From Aerosticca soli (GTDB lineage: Bacteria; Pseudomonadota; Gammaproteobacteria; Xanthomonadales; Rhodanobacteraceae), in contig NZ_AP018560.1 in NCBI RefSeq assembly GCF_003967035.1, forward strand, positions 333,001-397,000: a stretch of 64,000 nt of DNA. The letters are read 5' to 3'. The notes under the pieces were generated by a model. It made no database searches and had not been told where the DNA came from. It saw only the letters and a list, made by a program, of their open reading frames with translations. Below, piece by piece: positions 8,713 to 21,017 of this stretch; within the stretch, counting starts at the first letter, position 1; every line of letters starts with the position of its first letter. Both the position numbers and the translations under genes were made by a program.

Positions 8713-9249
8713 GGCGTTTGTGCAGCGCGTCGGTCATGCCGCGTGATGCGCCTCACAATTGCCCATGTCGGGCGTGTGACTTGACCCTTTGCGGCACAAA
8801 TGGACCCGCCAGGGCCGTTATAGTCACCGCATCTTCAGGGTGGCGCGGGCACAGTGGTGCCGCAACGCCGCTCTGGCACCGGCTTCTGGCGCCCGGCACA
8901 ACGGTCATCCTGGATTCCCCCTGTTCCTGAAGACCGCCGGGCGCCAGATCTTCTTCCGCAAGGCCGCTACTGCCGGCCTTGGCATCAGGCGGAAGCAAAA
9001 AATGGCGGCGTCGGAGGGCTCCGACGCCGCCTGCTCCCCTTCCCGGCGCGTGGCCGGACCCCTGTCAGTCCGCCTCGGCGCGCGCAGTGAGCGCGCAGCC
9101 TTTGCCCGCGAAAGTGCGCCAAGCGTCGTGCAACCGCCGTGCCATCGGCACGCTGCCGTTTGCCTCGGCGTGGTCATCGCGGCGGCGCCGGGCGAAAATG
9201 GCGGTCCTGCGGCCCAGTCGGGTCGCCGGTCAGCGCGAGGCCCAATCCC
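8713..9249. other. 537-bp intergenic region upstream of mnmG with two strong hairpins
   Basis: No convincing protein gene is seen on either strand. The region holds an 8-bp perfect stem with a 7-base loop at 8959-8981 and a 13-bp near-loopless stem at 9004-9031 followed on the minus strand by six Ts. The mnmG promoter must lie here, but I could not identify boxes with normal spacing. Confidence 0.5.
8997..9031 (-). terminator. orphan intrinsic terminator on the minus strand
   Basis: A perfect 13-bp GC-rich inverted repeat (9004-9016 with 9019-9031) is followed on the minus strand by A then TTTTTT (9002-8997). This is a textbook intrinsic terminator, yet no minus-strand protein gene ends here. 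It may end an unannotated small RNA or block antisense transcription. Confidence 0.6.
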
Positions 9250-11124
9250 ATGTTCCATCCCACCCGCTATGACGTGATCGTGGTCGGCGGCGGCCACGCC
9301 GGCACCGAGGCGGCCCTGGCCGCGGCGCGCACGGGCGCGCGCACGCTGCTCGTCACCCACAACCTGGAGACGATCGGCGCGATGAGCTGCAACCCGGCCA
9401 TCGGCGGCATCGGCAAGGGCCATCTGGTCCGGGAGATCGACGCGCTCGGCGGGGCGATGGCGCATGCGGCAGATCTTGCCGGCATCCAGTGGCGCACGCT
9501 CAATGCCTCGAAGGGGCCGGCGGTGCGCGCCACCCGCTGCCAGGCGGACCGCGCGCTGTACAAGGCGGCGATCCGTCGCATCGTCGAGTCGCAGCCCAAC
9601 CTCGAGCTGTTCCAGCAGGCGGTGGACGATCTCATCATCGAGCGCGGCCGCGTCGCTGGCGTGGTGACGCAGATGGGCGTGCGCTTCCAGGCTCGCGCGG
9701 TGGTGCTCACCGTCGGCACGTTCCTCGCCGGCAAGATCCACATCGGCCCGGCGCAATACGCCGGCGGCCGCGCTGGCGACGCGCCGGCCTCCGCGCTCGC
9801 GCAACGGCTGCGCGAACTGCCGCTGGCGGCCGATCGGCTGAAGACCGGCACGCCGCCGCGCATCGACCGGCGCAGCATCGATTTCTCGCAGCTCGAGGAA
9901 CAGCCCGGGGACGATCCGGCGCCGGTGTTCTCGTTCCTCGGCGCGCGCGACGAGCACCCGCGCCAGGTGAGCTGCTGGATCACCCATACCAGCGCGCGCA
10001 CCCACGAGATCATCCGCGATGCGCTCGACCGCTCGCCGCTCTACACCGGCCAGATCGAGGGCGTGGGCCCGCGCTATTGCCCGTCGATCGAGGACAAGGT
10101 GGTGCGCTTCGCCGACAAGGCCTCGCACCAGATCTTCATCGAGCCGGAGGGGCTGGACAGCTTCGAGATCTATCCCAACGGCATCTCCACCTCGCTGCCG
10201 TTCGACGTGCAGCTCGCGCTGGTGCATTCGATCCCCGGCTTCGAGCGCGCGCACGTCACCCGCCCCGGCTATGCCATCGAGTACGACTACTTCGACCCGC
10301 GCGGCCTCGCGCCTTGGCTGGAAACCCGCGCCATCCCCGGGCTGTATTTCGCCGGCCAGATCAATGGCACCACCGGCTATGAGGAGGCCGCCGCGCAAGG
10401 GCTCGTCGCCGGCCTCAACGCCGCCCGCATGGCGCGCGGCGAGGCGCCGTGGTATCCGCGCCGCGACGAGGCCTACATCGGCGTGCTGATCGACGACCTC
10501 ACCGGCAACGGCACCAGCGAGCCGTATCGCATGTTCACCTCGCGCGCCGAATACCGGCTGAGCCTGCGCGAGGACAACGCCGACCTGCGGCTCACCGAAA
10601 CCGGCCACGCGCTCGGCGTGGTGACGCAGGCGCGCTACGACGCGCTGCGCGCCAAGCGCGAGGCGGTCGAGCGCGAGACGCAGCGCCTGGCCGCGCTGTG
10701 GGCCGCGCCGACCAATGCGCTCGGTGCGGCGCTGGAGCGCACGCTCGGTCTCGCGCTGAGCCGCGAGACGGCGGCGCTCGATCTCCTGCGCCGGCCGGAG
10801 CTCGACTACGCCACCCTCGTCGCCGTGCCTGGTTTCGGTCCCGGCGCCGACCGCGAGGACGTCGCCGCGCAGGTGGAGGTGCAGGTCAAGTACGCCGGCT
10901 ACCTCGAGCGTCAGCGCGAGGAAATCGCCCGCCAGCGCCGGCACGAGCACACGCCGATCCCGGCGGACTTCGACTACGGCGCGGTCCGCGGACTCTCGGC
11001 CGAGGTGCGGCTCAAGCTCGAGCGCGCGCGGCCGGTCACGCTCGGCCAGGCGGCGCGCATCAGCGGCGTCACCCCGGCGGCGATCTCGCTGCTGCTGGTG
11101 CATCTGAAGCGTCGCGCGGCCTGA
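9250..11124 (+). CDS. mnmG: tRNA uridine-5-carboxymethylaminomethyl modification enzyme MnmG (GidA)
   Basis: A 624-residue FAD-dependent protein (E. coli MnmG is 629). With MnmE it installs the cmnm5/mnm5 group at the wobble uridine of tRNAs. The FAD dinucleotide motif [12 protein letters not shown] is at residues 11-22. Family signatures follow in order: [51 protein letters not shown] and [20 protein letters not shown]. The C-terminal helical domain that docks MnmE is complete. The ATG at 9250 gives the conserved start [15 protein letters not shown]. It is not preceded by mnmE here. RDD-protein and tex genes follow on the same strand. Confidence 0.97.
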   Translation: MFHPTRYDVIVVGGGHAGTEAALAAARTGARTLLVTHNLETIGAMSCNPAIGGIGKGHLVREIDALGGAMAHAADLAGIQWRTLNASKGPAVRATRCQADRALYKAAIRRIVESQPNLELFQQAVDDLIIERGRVAGVVTQMGVRFQARAVVLTVGTFLAGKIHIGPAQYAGGRAGDAPASALAQRLRELPLAADRLKTGTPPRIDRRSIDFSQLEEQPGDDPAPVFSFLGARDEHPRQVSCWITHTSARTHEIIRDALDRSPLYTGQIEGVGPRYCPSIEDKVVRFADKASHQIFIEPEGLDSFEIYPNGISTSLPFDVQLALVHSIPGFERAHVTRPGYAIEYDYFDPRGLAPWLETRAIPGLYFAGQINGTTGYEEAAAQGLVAGLNAARMARGEAPWYPRRDEAYIGVLIDDLTGNGTSEPYRMFTSRAEYRLSLREDNADLRLTETGHALGVVTQARYDALRAKREAVERETQRLAALWAAPTNALGAALERTLGLALSRETAALDLLRRPELDYATLVAVPGFGPGADREDVAAQVEVQVKYAGYLERQREEIARQRRHEHTPIPADFDYGAVRGLSAEVRLKLERARPVTLGQAARISGVTPAAISLLLVHLKRRAA

Positions 11125-11208
11125 AATCGCCGCGTCCAATGCCGGGGTGCCGGCCGGCCGTGGCATCATGGTCTTCAAGTTTTCAAACGGCATCGGGGAA
11201 ACCAAGCG

Positions 11209-11946
11209 ATGGAGATCTGGATCGGCCGCGACGGCGAACGCCATGGCCCGTACAAGGAGGAACAGGTGCGCGCCTGGCTGCGCAGCGGCGAACTGAGCCG
11301 CGACGATCTCGGCTGGCGCGAGGGCCTGGCCGACTGGCGGCCGCTGTCGGTGCTGTTCCCGGAAGAGACCGTCGTGCCGCCGGCCGTGCCGCCCGCCGCT
11401 CCGCCGGCCCCGGTCTGGCCGCAGTCGGCGCCGGCGCTGGCGCCGGCCGGCTTCTGGCAGCGCGTGGCGGCCTATCTCATCGACGCGCTGGTGTTGTGGA
11501 TTCCCAATCTGCTGCTCGGCAACCTGCTCGGCGAGCGCCAGGCACAGGCCGCCCTGCAGCAGGCGCAGATGCTGGCCGGCAACGATCCGCAGCTGATGAT
11601 GCAGGCCATGCAGGCCTACCTGCATGCGGCCGCGCCGGCGGTGCTGGCGCAGATGCTGCTCGGCTGGCTGTACTTCGCGCTGTGCGAAAGCTCGGTCTGG
11701 CAGGCCACCGTCGGCAAACGCGCGCTCGGCCTGCGCGTCACCGATCTGGCCGGCCGCCGGATCGGTTTTGCCAAGGCGAGCGGCCGCTACTTCGCCAAGC
11801 TGCTCAGCGCCTTCATCCTCGGCATCGGCTTCCTGATGGTCGCCTGGACGCGCCGCAAGCAGGGCTTGCACGACCTCATCGCCGGTACGCTGGTGCTGAA
11901 GGGCCGCGCGGCGACTGCCACGGCGCGTTCGGGCCTCGACGCCTGA
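11209..11946 (+). CDS. RDD-family membrane protein with N-terminal GYF-like domain
   Basis: A 245-residue protein. Residues 1-50 form a GYF_2-type domain (EIWIGRDGERHGPYKEEQVRAWL, then DLGWREGLADWRPL), which usually binds proline-rich peptides in the cytoplasm. A proline/alanine linker (about 55-80) connects it to an RDD domain with three predicted helices and the signature arginine/aspartate positions (GFWQRVAAYLIDALVL; GKRALGLRVTDLAGRRIGFAKASGRYFAKLLS; RKQGLHDLIAGTLVL). RDD proteins are poorly characterised; some have been linked to ion transport. A GGGGAAA-like ribosome site precedes the ATG. Confidence 0.82.
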   Translation: MEIWIGRDGERHGPYKEEQVRAWLRSGELSRDDLGWREGLADWRPLSVLFPEETVVPPAVPPAAPPAPVWPQSAPALAPAGFWQRVAAYLIDALVLWIPNLLLGNLLGERQAQAALQQAQMLAGNDPQLMMQAMQAYLHAAAPAVLAQMLLGWLYFALCESSVWQATVGKRALGLRVTDLAGRRIGFAKASGRYFAKLLSAFILGIGFLMVAWTRRKQGLHDLIAGTLVLKGRAATATARSGLDA

Positions 11947-12092
11947 AAAAAGTCTGCCCCGACGGGTGACCGGCCCGCGTGCCGGCGCCCGGCAGACCCG
12001 GCACGCCGCCGCTTTCCCCCGCGCATCCCGTTGCTTCCGCGCCGCGTCTTGCGCGGGCACCGGGATCGCCTTCGACTTGCCAACGACGACCC

Positions 12093-14408
<2,316 letters not shown>

Positions 14409-14497
14409 TCCACCGGCTGCGTGCAGCGCAGCATGCGCGCACGTATGGTCTGTCATAACCTCAACGAAACAAGCTTTTCATCCCAAGGAGTGAACCC

Positions 14498-16342
14498 ATG
14501 TTGCGCATCCGCATGCTTGCCGGCGCCATCGCCGCCGGCCTCATCGCCAGCACCGCGGCCGCCGCCGATTTCAGCAAGGTGGTGGTCATCGGCGACAGCC
14601 TGAGCGATGCCGGTAACATCTCGCTGGCCACCGCGCCGACGATCCAGCCGCCGCTGCGCTTCACCACCAATCCGGGCATGACCGCCGCCGAGCGCGTGGC
14701 CGCGGCACTCGGCCACCCGGCCACGCCGTCGCTGGCCGGCGGCACGGACTACGCCTTCGGCGGCGCCGGCCTGGTGCACAACTCGGCCGCGGGCCCGATC
14801 CCGACCCTGCCGCAGCAGCTTGCGATGTACCTGGCCGCCAACGGCGGCAAGGCCGACCCTTCGGCGCTGTATCAGGTCTGGGGCGGCGCCAACGACATCT
14901 TCTACCTGACCGCGACCACCAGCGACGCCACCGCGCTCGCCGTCGGCACCGCCACCGCCGCGCAGACGGAAGCCGGCCTGCTCGGCCAGTTGCAGGCCGC
15001 CGGCGCCCGCTACGTGGTGGTCTACAACTTGCCCGACATCGGCAAGACGCCCCAGGCGCTCGCCGGGGGCGCGGCCGCCTCGGCCGGCGCGACCCAGCTG
15101 TCGGTGATCTACAACAGCACGCTGGATGCCGGCGTGGCCAAGCTCGGGCTCAACGTCATCCCGGTCAACACCTTCGCGCTGATCAACGAAGTGGTCGCCA
15201 ACCCGGCCGCGTTCGGCTTCAGCAATGTCACCGCGCCCGCCTGCGGCGTCGGTGCCACCTCGGTCCTATGCGGTCCGCAGGGCGCGGGCCTGCCCTACAG
15301 CTATGCGCCGGGCACCAACCAGAGCTATCTGTTCGCCGACGGCGTGCATCCGACCGACGCCGCGCACGCGATGGTCGCGCAGGTGGTGCTGTCCGAGCTG
15401 GCCGCGCCCGGGCAGGTGTCGCTGCTCGGCGAGGCGCCGCTCGCGGCCACCGCGGCGCAGTTCCGCGCCGTGCGCAACCAGATGCTGGCCGACCGCGAGG
15501 GCAGCGACACGCGCATGTTCGTCAACGCCGACTACGGCCAGCAGCACTTCGACAACAGCGGCGGCGCACCCAAGACCGACAGCGACAACATCAACCTGAC
15601 CATCGGCGCCGACGTGCGCGCGAACGAGAACTTCTCCTTCGGCGTGGCCCTGAGCGCGGGCCGCAACAACGCCGACTTCGCCCACGGCGGCGGTGGCTAC
15701 CGCATGGACGACATCACCGGCCTGGGCTATGCGTTCTATCACCGCGGCGGCGGCTACCTCGGCGCGTTCGCCAGCTACGGCCAGTCCAATTTCAAGGACA
15801 TCGACCGGCGTTTCTGGATCGGTCCGCTGCGCCGCACCGAGAGCGGCAAGGCCGACGGCTCGCACCTGGGCGGCGGGCTGGAGGGCGGCTGGTGGTTCCG
15901 TCTCGGCGACAGCATCGAGACCGGCCCGTTCGCGCATGCCGAATGGCAGACGGTGAAGGTGGACGGCTACACCGAAGGCGGCAGCGACAGCACCACGATG
16001 TGGTTCGGTCGCCAGCAGCGCGACGCGCTGATCGAGCAGGCCGGCTGGCGGCTCAAGGGCACCTGGCAGCTCAACGAACTGGTGATGTCGCCCTACGCCG
16101 AGGTCAGCTGGAACCACGACGAGAAGGCCGATCCGCGCGGCATCAAGGCCGGCGTGGCGGGCATGAGCGGCCACTTCGTGCTGCCCGGTTTCGCCCCCGA
16201 CTCGACCTGGGCGCGCGCCGACATCGGCCTGGTCACCCAGCTCACCAGCAACGTCACCGGCTGGATCGCCTACAGCAGCACCTTCAGCAACGACAGCCAG
16301 CGCGAGCACAACGTGAACATGGGCATGAAGGTCGCCTTCTGA
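14498..16342 (+). CDS. GDSL esterase/lipase autotransporter (EstA-like)
   Basis: A 614-residue outer-membrane esterase. A Sec signal peptide covers residues 1-23 (AGAIAAGLIASTAAAA). The SGNH passenger carries the nucleophile in IGDSLSDAGN (Ser34), the GGAND block, and the C-terminal catalytic pair FADGVHPTDAAH (Asp281, His284). From about residue 345 to the end an autotransporter beta-barrel is visible, with alternating aromatic strands and a C-terminal phenylalanine. The architecture equals Pseudomonas EstA (646 residues), a surface-anchored esterase linked to rhamnolipid production and motility there; the role here is unknown. AAGGAG seven bases before the ATG is a strong ribosome site, and an intrinsic terminator follows. 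Confidence 0.92.
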   Translation: MLRIRMLAGAIAAGLIASTAAAADFSKVVVIGDSLSDAGNISLATAPTIQPPLRFTTNPGMTAAERVAAALGHPATPSLAGGTDYAFGGAGLVHNSAAGPIPTLPQQLAMYLAANGGKADPSALYQVWGGANDIFYLTATTSDATALAVGTATAAQTEAGLLGQLQAAGARYVVVYNLPDIGKTPQALAGGAAASAGATQLSVIYNSTLDAGVAKLGLNVIPVNTFALINEVVANPAAFGFSNVTAPACGVGATSVLCGPQGAGLPYSYAPGTNQSYLFADGVHPTDAAHAMVAQVVLSELAAPGQVSLLGEAPLAATAAQFRAVRNQMLADREGSDTRMFVNADYGQQHFDNSGGAPKTDSDNINLTIGADVRANENFSFGVALSAGRNNADFAHGGGGYRMDDITGLGYAFYHRGGGYLGAFASYGQSNFKDIDRRFWIGPLRRTESGKADGSHLGGGLEGGWWFRLGDSIETGPFAHAEWQTVKVDGYTEGGSDSTTMWFGRQQRDALIEQAGWRLKGTWQLNELVMSPYAEVSWNHDEKADPRGIKAGVAGMSGHFVLPGFAPDSTWARADIGLVTQLTSNVTGWIAYSSTFSNDSQREHNVNMGMKVAF

Positions 16343-16376
16343 CCAGGCGCCTTTCGAGGCACGGCACGTTCCCTTC

Positions 16377-16404
16377 CGCCCCGGCCATGCCGGGGCGTTT
16401 CTTT
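16377..16404 (+). terminator. intrinsic terminator after the EstA-like gene
   Basis: An 8-bp perfect stem CGCCCCGG/CCGGGGCG with a 5-base loop is followed by TTTCTTT. It lies 34 bp after the esterase stop codon and before the convergent bioC end. Confidence 0.85.
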
Positions 16405-16462
16405 GAGAGCGGTGGAAGTGCCGATGCGCGGGGTGCGTCGGCGCCGTGCCGAAAGCCCGCCC

Positions 16463-17338
16463 TCAGCGACGCGAGCCGCGCAGGCGATCGACGCTGAAGC
16501 TGGCGATCTCGCCGCCGCCGGCGCCGCGGCGCGGCTGGCCCGGCGGCGGGCCGAAGGCGTGCGCGGTGACGATCTCGAAGCCGAGCGGAAGGCGTCCGTC
16601 CTCGCGCAGGGCGTCGTAGGCGGCCAGCATGCGATCGAAGCGCCGCCGGCCGGTGAGGCCGCGCGCGCGTCCGGGGTCGAGGTTGGCGATGCCCATGCCG
16701 CGCAGTTCGGCGAACACGTCGGCGGCCTTGGCGAAGGTGAGCGTGTAGCGGTCGACGTCGAGCACCGGGTCGCGCAGGCCCGCGGCGAGCATGGCGTCGC
16801 CGACGTCGTGCAGGTCGAGAAAGCGCCCCACGTGCGCGTCTTCGTCGACCTGCGCCCAGGCAGTACGCAACTCGCGCAGGGTGTCCGGCCCGAAGGTGGA
16901 GAAGGCGAGCAGGCCGCCGGGTCGCAGCACGCGCGCGCATTCGGCGAACAGCGCGGGCAGGTCGTCGACCCAGGCGAAGCACAGATTGGCGTAGAGCACG
17001 TCGGCGACGTGGTCGGGCAGCGGCAGGGCGCACGCATCGGCGCACACGCGCGCGAACGGCTGCCGCCAAGGCAGGGACCTGCGCGCGCCGCGCAGCATCG
17101 GCAGGGCGACATCGAACGCGATCACCTGCGCGCGCGGCCAGCGTTTCTTGAGTGCGGCGCTGTCGCGGCCCTGGCCGGCGCCGACGTCGAGCACCAGCTG
17201 CGGCGGATCCGGATGGAAGTCCAGACGTCCGAACAGATGGTCCGCGACGGCGCGGGCCAGCGCGTCGTGGCGTCCGTAGGTGGCCGCCGCACGGGCGAAG
17301 CGACGGCGCAGCAACAGGCGCTGGCGCGGCGTGTTCAT
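16463..17338 (-). CDS. bioC: malonyl-ACP O-methyltransferase BioC
   Basis: A 291-residue class I SAM-dependent methyltransferase. Residues 51-57 (DVGAGQG) form the SAM-binding glycine loop, followed by an acidic residue at the end of beta-2 (VIAFDVALPML), CADACALPLPDHVADVLYANL, and RVLRPGGLLAFSTFGPDTL. The N-terminal RRRFARAAATYGRHDALARAVADHL pattern is typical of BioC. It methylates malonyl-ACP to start pimelate synthesis for biotin. Its ATG overlaps the bioH stop as ATGA, so the pair is translationally coupled; BioH removes the methyl ester BioC adds. Confidence 0.93.
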   Translation of the reverse strand: MNTPRQRLLLRRRFARAAATYGRHDALARAVADHLFGRLDFHPDPPQLVLDVGAGQGRDSAALKKRWPRAQVIAFDVALPMLRGARRSLPWRQPFARVCADACALPLPDHVADVLYANLCFAWVDDLPALFAECARVLRPGGLLAFSTFGPDTLRELRTAWAQVDEDAHVGRFLDLHDVGDAMLAAGLRDPVLDVDRYTLTFAKAADVFAELRGMGIANLDPGRARGLTGRRRFDRMLAAYDALREDGRLPLGFEIVTAHAFGPPPGQPRRGAGGGEIASFSVDRLRGSRR

Positions 17339-18108
17339 GCGGCTGCCGCGCCTTCGAGGAAAGGCCGTAGTGCCGCGGCCACGCGCTCGGCATGCCCCAG
17401 GAAGGGCGCATGGCCGGCATGGGCGATCTCGACGAACCGGCCGTGACCGGCCTGCGCGGCGCGGCGCATCGCCGCCGGCGGCACCAGGCGGTCGCGGCGG
17501 CCGGCGATCCACAGGCTGGGCACCGTCAGCCGTGCGAGGGCGGGGCGCAGGTCGGTGCGTCCGAGCAGGCCGATGCCTTCCTCCAGTACGCGCGGATCCG
17601 GCTCGCCACGGGCGAAGGCGAGCGCACGCAAATGGCGCAGCTCGGCGGCCGGATCGTCGCTGCCCATCGCCTCCAGCGCCAGAAAGCGCTCCAGCGTGCC
17701 GCGGTAGTCCTCGCGCAGGTCGCGGGCCAGGCGCGCGAGCGTGTCCGGGTCGCCGCCTGGCCAGTCCGCATCGCGCACGAAACGCGGCGTTGCGCACAGC
17801 ATCGTCAGCGCGCGCACGTGGCCGGGGTGGTCCAGCGCGCCTTCAAGCGCCACCAGGCCGCCCAGCGACCAGCCCAGCCAGGCGGCGGGCGGCGTGCGTT
17901 CGACGATCGCCTGCGCGCATACCGCCGGTTCGAGCGGCAGCGTGCAATCCCGTGAATGGCCGTGGCCGGGCAGGTCGACCAGATACAGCGTGCAATGCGC
18001 GGCCATGGCCTCGACCAGCGGCGCGAACACGCCGCCGTGCATGGCCCAGCCATGGATCAGCACCAGCGGCAGGGGACCATGGCCGGCCCGTTCGATGAAC
18101 AGGCTCAT
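17335..18108 (-). CDS. bioH: pimeloyl-ACP methyl ester carboxylesterase BioH
   Basis: A 257-residue alpha/beta hydrolase (E. coli BioH is 256). LIHGWAMHGGVF supplies the oxyanion region, GWSLGGL places the nucleophile at Ser81, the acid lies in IAGRRDRLVPP, and the histidine in AHAGHAPFLGHAE. It hydrolyses pimeloyl-ACP methyl ester, ending the BioC-BioH route. The ATG at 18108 was chosen from family alignment; the frame is open upstream. It is first in the bioH-bioC operon and divergent from the comF transcription unit. Confidence 0.93.
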   Translation of the reverse strand: MSLFIERAGHGPLPLVLIHGWAMHGGVFAPLVEAMAAHCTLYLVDLPGHGHSRDCTLPLEPAVCAQAIVERTPPAAWLGWSLGGLVALEGALDHPGHVRALTMLCATPRFVRDADWPGGDPDTLARLARDLREDYRGTLERFLALEAMGSDDPAAELRHLRALAFARGEPDPRVLEEGIGLLGRTDLRPALARLTVPSLWIAGRRDRLVPPAAMRRAAQAGHGRFVEIAHAGHAPFLGHAERVAAALRPFLEGAAAA

Positions 18109-18208
18109 GCCGGGCACGGGGCAACGGGGAGGAGAAAAAAACGCATGGTGATGGCGTCCATTATACGAAGGGCCCGCGCCCTGCACGGCGCGCGGTTACC
18201 ATCGCCGC

Positions 18209-18427
18209 ATGGAAGGCCCCGCACCCTCGAAGCGCCCCGTCGACCGCCCGCTCTGGCTGCCCGTCGCGGCCAGCGTGGTGCTGCCCGGCCTGGGACAGTG
18301 GCTCCAGGGGCGCCGTGTCGCCGCGTGGGTCTTCCTGATCGCCGCGCTGCTGGCGTGGATCGTCTGGCTCGGCTGGCTGGTGCACCTGGGCGCGGCCGTG
18401 GATGCCGACCGGCATGTGGCGCGTTGA
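18209..18427 (+). CDS. small hypothetical membrane protein (72 aa) upstream of comF
   Basis: The protein has a basic N-terminus, a VLPGLGQWLQGR segment reminiscent of small TM2-like or DUF proteins (a Gly-rich turn followed by an Arg), then one or two hydrophobic helices (VAAWVFLIAALLAWIVWLGWLV). Its 3' end overlaps the comF start by 26 bp. Function is unknown. Support is its membrane-protein composition and operon position directly ahead of comF. Confidence 0.6.
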   Translation: MEGPAPSKRPVDRPLWLPVAASVVLPGLGQWLQGRRVAAWVFLIAALLAWIVWLGWLVHLGAAVDADRHVAR

Positions 18428-19136
18428 ATCCTGGCCGGCGCGTCTGGGTGCCGCGCTGCAGGGCTGGGTGCTGCCCTGGCGCTGCCTGTTGTGCGGGGCG
18501 CGTGGCACGCAAGGCCTGGATCTGTGCCCGGCCTGCCTGGCGGAGCTGCCGCGCAACCTCGCCTGCTGCGCGCGCTGCGCTTTGCCGCTGCCGACGGCGA
18601 GCGCCTGCTGTGGGCGATGCCTGCGCGATCCGCCGCCGTGGCAGGCGGCCTGGTCGCCGTTCCGCTATGCCTGGCCGCTGGACCGGCTGGAGGCGCGCTT
18701 CAAGTTCGGCGGCGATCTTGCCGCCGGGCGCACGCTGGCCCGGCTGTGGGCGATGGAAACCCCGCCGCTGCCGCTGCCGCAGTGGATCGTGCCGGTGCCG
18801 CTCTCGCGCCGGCGTCTGCGTGGGCGCGGCTACAACCAGGCATTGGAGCTCGCGCGCGTGCTCGGTCGCCAGCTGGGGGTGTCTTGTCGACCCGATCTGC
18901 TGCGGCGAAACAGGGACACCGCCGCGCAAACCGGGCTCGATGCCGCCGGGCGTCGCCGCAACGTGCGCGATGCCTTTTCGGCACGCGCGGTTCGCGGCGT
19001 GGGCCACGTGGCCGTGCTCGATGACGTCTTCACCACCGGCGCCACGCTGGCCGCCTGCACGCGGGCGTTGCGCCGGGCGGGCGTCGCGCGGGTCGACGTG
19101 TGGGCGCTCGCGCGCGCGAGCGCCGGCCGGTCCTGA
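18402..19136 (+). CDS. comF: ComF family protein (phosphoribosyltransferase-like)
   Basis: A 244-residue protein. The N-terminal zinc-binding cysteines are visible (CLLCGARG, CPACL, CARC, CCGRC). The C-terminal phosphoribosyltransferase fold includes PVPLSRRRLRGRGYNQALELAR and the PRPP loop VAVLDDVFTTGATL. ComF/GntX proteins are tied to DNA uptake in competent bacteria and to use of DNA as nutrient; the biochemical reaction is not settled. The start could also be the ATG 12 bases later (MWRVESWPARL). Confidence 0.9.
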   Translation: MPTGMWRVESWPARLGAALQGWVLPWRCLLCGARGTQGLDLCPACLAELPRNLACCARCALPLPTASACCGRCLRDPPPWQAAWSPFRYAWPLDRLEARFKFGGDLAAGRTLARLWAMETPPLPLPQWIVPVPLSRRRLRGRGYNQALELARVLGRQLGVSCRPDLLRRNRDTAAQTGLDAAGRRRNVRDAFSARAVRGVGHVAVLDDVFTTGATLAACTRALRRAGVARVDVWALARASAGRS

Positions 19137-19233
19137 GCACGGCGAATCGCCGCGCGGCGCTCTACCACACTCAAGTTGCGGCCATGCCGGCCGTTAGCAA
19201 AAACACTCCCCTGCCCATGGCGAGAGTCCCCTG

Positions 19234-20871
19234 GTGCGCATCAATCTGCCGGTCACCCAGCGCGAATACCTCTACCCGGCCGATGCGTCGATCGTCTCGG
19301 CCACCGATCTGAGTGGCGACATCACCTACGCCAACGAGACTTTCGTACGCATCAGCGGGTACGAGCGCGAGGAGCTGATCGGTCAGCCGCAGAGCCTGAT
19401 CCGCCACCCCGACATGCCGCGCGAGGCGTTTCGTGATCTGTGGGCCACCATCCGTGCCGGGCAGCCGTGGTCGGCCTTGGTCAAGAACCGTCGCAAGAAC
19501 GGCGATCATTACTGGGTGCGGGCACACGTCACGCCGGTGCGCAGCGCCGCCGGCAAGGTCGTCGGTTATCTGTCCGTGCGCACCTGTCCGTCGCGGCAGG
19601 CGGTGGCCGAGGCCAGCGCTTTGTATGCGGCGATGCGCGCGGCCGAGCAGGCCGGACGCCCGCTGCCCTACGTATTGCGCGGCGGCCGGGTGTATGCCGG
19701 CAAGCGCTGGCGGCGCGCTCTGGAACGGCTCGGCCAGCTGATGGCGCTGCGCATGCTGGCCTGGGCGCTGCTGGTGGCCGCAATCGCCGGCTTCGGCGCC
19801 GGCTGGCCGGCGCTGCGCCCCTGGCAGCCGTGGGCGGCACTGGTCGCCGGTGCCCTGGCGGCCTGCCTGGGTTGGGCCGGCCTGCGGCGGTTGACCGGCA
19901 AGCCGATGCTCGAGGCGATCGCCAAGGCGCGCCGGCTGGCGGCCGGCGAACTCGCGGTCGATCACACGGCCGGGCAGGCCGACCACGGGAGCGAGCTCGG
20001 GCGCGCGCTCGACCAGCTCGGTGTCAATCTGCGCGCGGTGGTCGGCGACGTGCGTGCCGGCATCGGCGTGCTGGAAGCCTCCGCGGCCCAGGTCGCGGCC
20101 GACGCGCAGGAGCTTTCCCGTCGCACCGAAAGCCAGGCCGCCAGCCTGGAACAGGCCTCCGCGGCGATGGAGGAATTCACCGCGGTGCTGCAACAGTCCG
20201 AACAGCGCACCGGCGAAGCGCGCCAACTCGCCGTGGCCGTCGCCGGCGCAGCGGGGGAAGGGCGCCAGGCCACCGACCGCGTGCGCGAGAGCATGGCGGC
20301 CATCCAGCAATCCGCGCAGCAGATCGCCGAGGTCACCACGCTGGTCGACGAGCTGGCCTTCCAGACCAACCTGCTCGCCCTCAATGCGGCCGTCGAGGCC
20401 GCCCGCGCCGGCGAACACGGCCGCGGTTTTGCCGTGGTCGCCGGCGAAGTGCGCGCGCTCGCCCAGCGCAGCACGGCCGCCTCGCGCGACATCCGCCGGC
20501 TCATCGAAGCCTCGCTCGGCAAGGTGGGCGAGGGCATCGATGCGGTGCAGGCCGCGGAGGACCGCGTGCAGGCCATCGTGCAGGCGGCCACGCGCGTGCG
20601 CGCGCTGATCGAGGAACTGGCACACGCCGCAGGCGAACAATCCGCCGGCGTGCAGCAGATCAACGCCATGATCATGCAGCTGGACGGCATCACCCAGCAC
20701 AACGCCGCGATGGTGGGGGAAACCAGCGCCGCGGTGGCCGCGCTGCGTCATCAGGCGGCGTTGCTCGAGGCCTCGGTGGCGCTGTTCCATCTCGAAGATC
20801 GTCCGGCCGTGCCAGCCACCACGGCGCCGGAAGCCGCCGCGCCGGCCACGGCGGAGCCCGCGCAGGTTTAA
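19234..20871 (+). CDS. methyl-accepting chemotaxis protein with PAS domain (Aer-like)
   Basis: A 545-residue transducer. Residues about 20-125 are a PAS domain with Aer signatures ([51 protein letters not shown]), suggesting FAD-based redox/oxygen sensing. Two hydrophobic helices near 170-210 anchor it without a large periplasmic loop. A HAMP-like segment precedes the signalling domain, whose conserved hairpin tip ([34 protein letters not shown]) starts near residue 373. The C-terminal Ala/Pro tail has no CheR pentapeptide. The GTG start follows a GGCGAGAG ribosome site. No che genes are adjacent. Confidence 0.92.
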   Translation: MRINLPVTQREYLYPADASIVSATDLSGDITYANETFVRISGYEREELIGQPQSLIRHPDMPREAFRDLWATIRAGQPWSALVKNRRKNGDHYWVRAHVTPVRSAAGKVVGYLSVRTCPSRQAVAEASALYAAMRAAEQAGRPLPYVLRGGRVYAGKRWRRALERLGQLMALRMLAWALLVAAIAGFGAGWPALRPWQPWAALVAGALAACLGWAGLRRLTGKPMLEAIAKARRLAAGELAVDHTAGQADHGSELGRALDQLGVNLRAVVGDVRAGIGVLEASAAQVAADAQELSRRTESQAASLEQASAAMEEFTAVLQQSEQRTGEARQLAVAVAGAAGEGRQATDRVRESMAAIQQSAQQIAEVTTLVDELAFQTNLLALNAAVEAARAGEHGRGFAVVAGEVRALAQRSTAASRDIRRLIEASLGKVGEGIDAVQAAEDRVQAIVQAATRVRALIEELAHAAGEQSAGVQQINAMIMQLDGITQHNAAMVGETSAAVAALRHQAALLEASVALFHLEDRPAVPATTAPEAAAPATAEPAQV

Positions 20872-21017
20872 AGGCATCGCTGATTTATCCGGCGCTTCCT
20901 GGCTGGCAGCCGGATGCCCCGGCATGGGTACTCAAGGGCGATGAGTCGGGGATGGTGGAGCATGGCGCGGGCGTGCCACGCCGCAGCGGGCGGAAAACGC
21001 CATGGACGCCCATCTCC

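Noticed and set aside
8781-8824. TTGACC and TATAGT as a promoter for mnmG
   Set aside because: The boxes are 32 bases apart, nearly twice the functional spacing, and no alternative -35 fits.
17215-17230. GGAAGTCCAGACGTCC inside bioC as a fourth operator array
   Set aside because: Only two imperfect units, inside a gene and not upstream of a promoter of the amino-acid pathway; likely chance.
20872-21017. Inverted repeat ATCCGGC...GCCGGAT after the chemotaxis gene as a terminator
   Set aside because: The arms are far apart with no T run, so termination is not supported.
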